DNA of 64,000 bases from Amyelois transitella. Taxonomy: Eukaryota > Arthropoda > Insecta > Lepidoptera > Pyralidae. Below are positions 63,814-64,000 of this stretch, piece by piece. Positions within the stretch are counted from its first letter, which is position 1, and each line of letters starts with the position of its first letter. The notes below the pieces were generated by a model that did no database searches, was not told where the DNA came from, and worked only from the letters and a program-made list of their open reading frames with translations. Made by a program: the position numbers and the translations under genes. The stretch lies in contig NC_083532.1 in the NCBI RefSeq assembly GCF_032362555.1, positions 1,997,001 through 2,061,000 on the forward strand. Reading direction: 5' to 3'.

Positions 63814-64000
63814 GTGCCGTGTGGTTCCGAGGACTTTAGAAGAGAACACTTTTCCATTTCTTTTCCATGGATGTCGTTAAAGACTACTAAGTTATAGTAG
63901 GCTAATAAACTTGAGATACTTTATTTAAGACGATGGGCTAGCAACCTGTCACTATTTCAGTCTCAATTCCATTATTAAACCACACAGCTGAACGTGGCCT
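63814..64000 (+). repeat. Family A, cut by window edge
   Basis: GTGCCGTGTGGTTCCGAGGA to AGCTGAACGTGGCCT at the last base. Confidence 0.8.

Overview
The window is nuclear DNA of a lepidopteran insect, most likely a moth. It is AT-rich, its genes are split by GT-AG introns, it holds a cluster of chorion-type eggshell genes, and it is crowded with short interspersed repeats of lepidopteran type. I see no bacterial, viral or organellar sequence.

Four conserved genes are recognisable exon by exon. (1) 1-9489, minus strand: CWC27, a spliceosome-associated cyclophilin-like protein; ten exons are visible and the C-terminus runs off the left edge. PIGC, a GPI-anchor synthesis enzyme subunit, lies inside its last visible intron (1395-2274) on the same strand. 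(2) 28065-40469, plus strand: ornithine decarboxylase antizyme, whose two reading frames are joined by +1 ribosomal frameshifting; here the shift codon itself is assembled by splicing. (3) 44360-46399, minus strand: dihydrofolate reductase, four exons. (4) 10536-25456: five small genes for secreted proteins, all built alike: a first exon of 45-51 nt ending in phase 0 that encodes most of the signal peptide, then one large second exon. One (12526-13289) has a clear chorion class A-type central domain, one (17652-18453) a divergent chorion-like domain, one (10536-12107) is a Gly/Phe/Pro-rich repeat protein transcribed head-to-head with the chorion gene, one (22121-22813) is a small Cys-Gly motif protein, and one (24020-25456) is a Lys/Pro-rich protein I do not recognise. 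This is probably part of an eggshell gene cluster.

The rest, especially 46.4-64 kb, is gene-poor and made of repeats. I separated these by eye: family A (more than 30 copies, each ending in a TATG tail), family B (coding-like end of a non-LTR retrotransposon, with a related 3' end and the same tail), family C, family D (dispersed elements ending near GCGGACGAAGTCGCGGGC), family E, family G (foldback), a tRNA-derived SINE (T), one hAT-type MITE with an intact 8-bp target duplication, a 5'-truncated LINE, several foldbacks and small tandem duplications. Fragments of two host genes (CWC27 exon 6, DHFR exon 2) are also duplicated nearby. The repeat letters are mine; no database was consulted.
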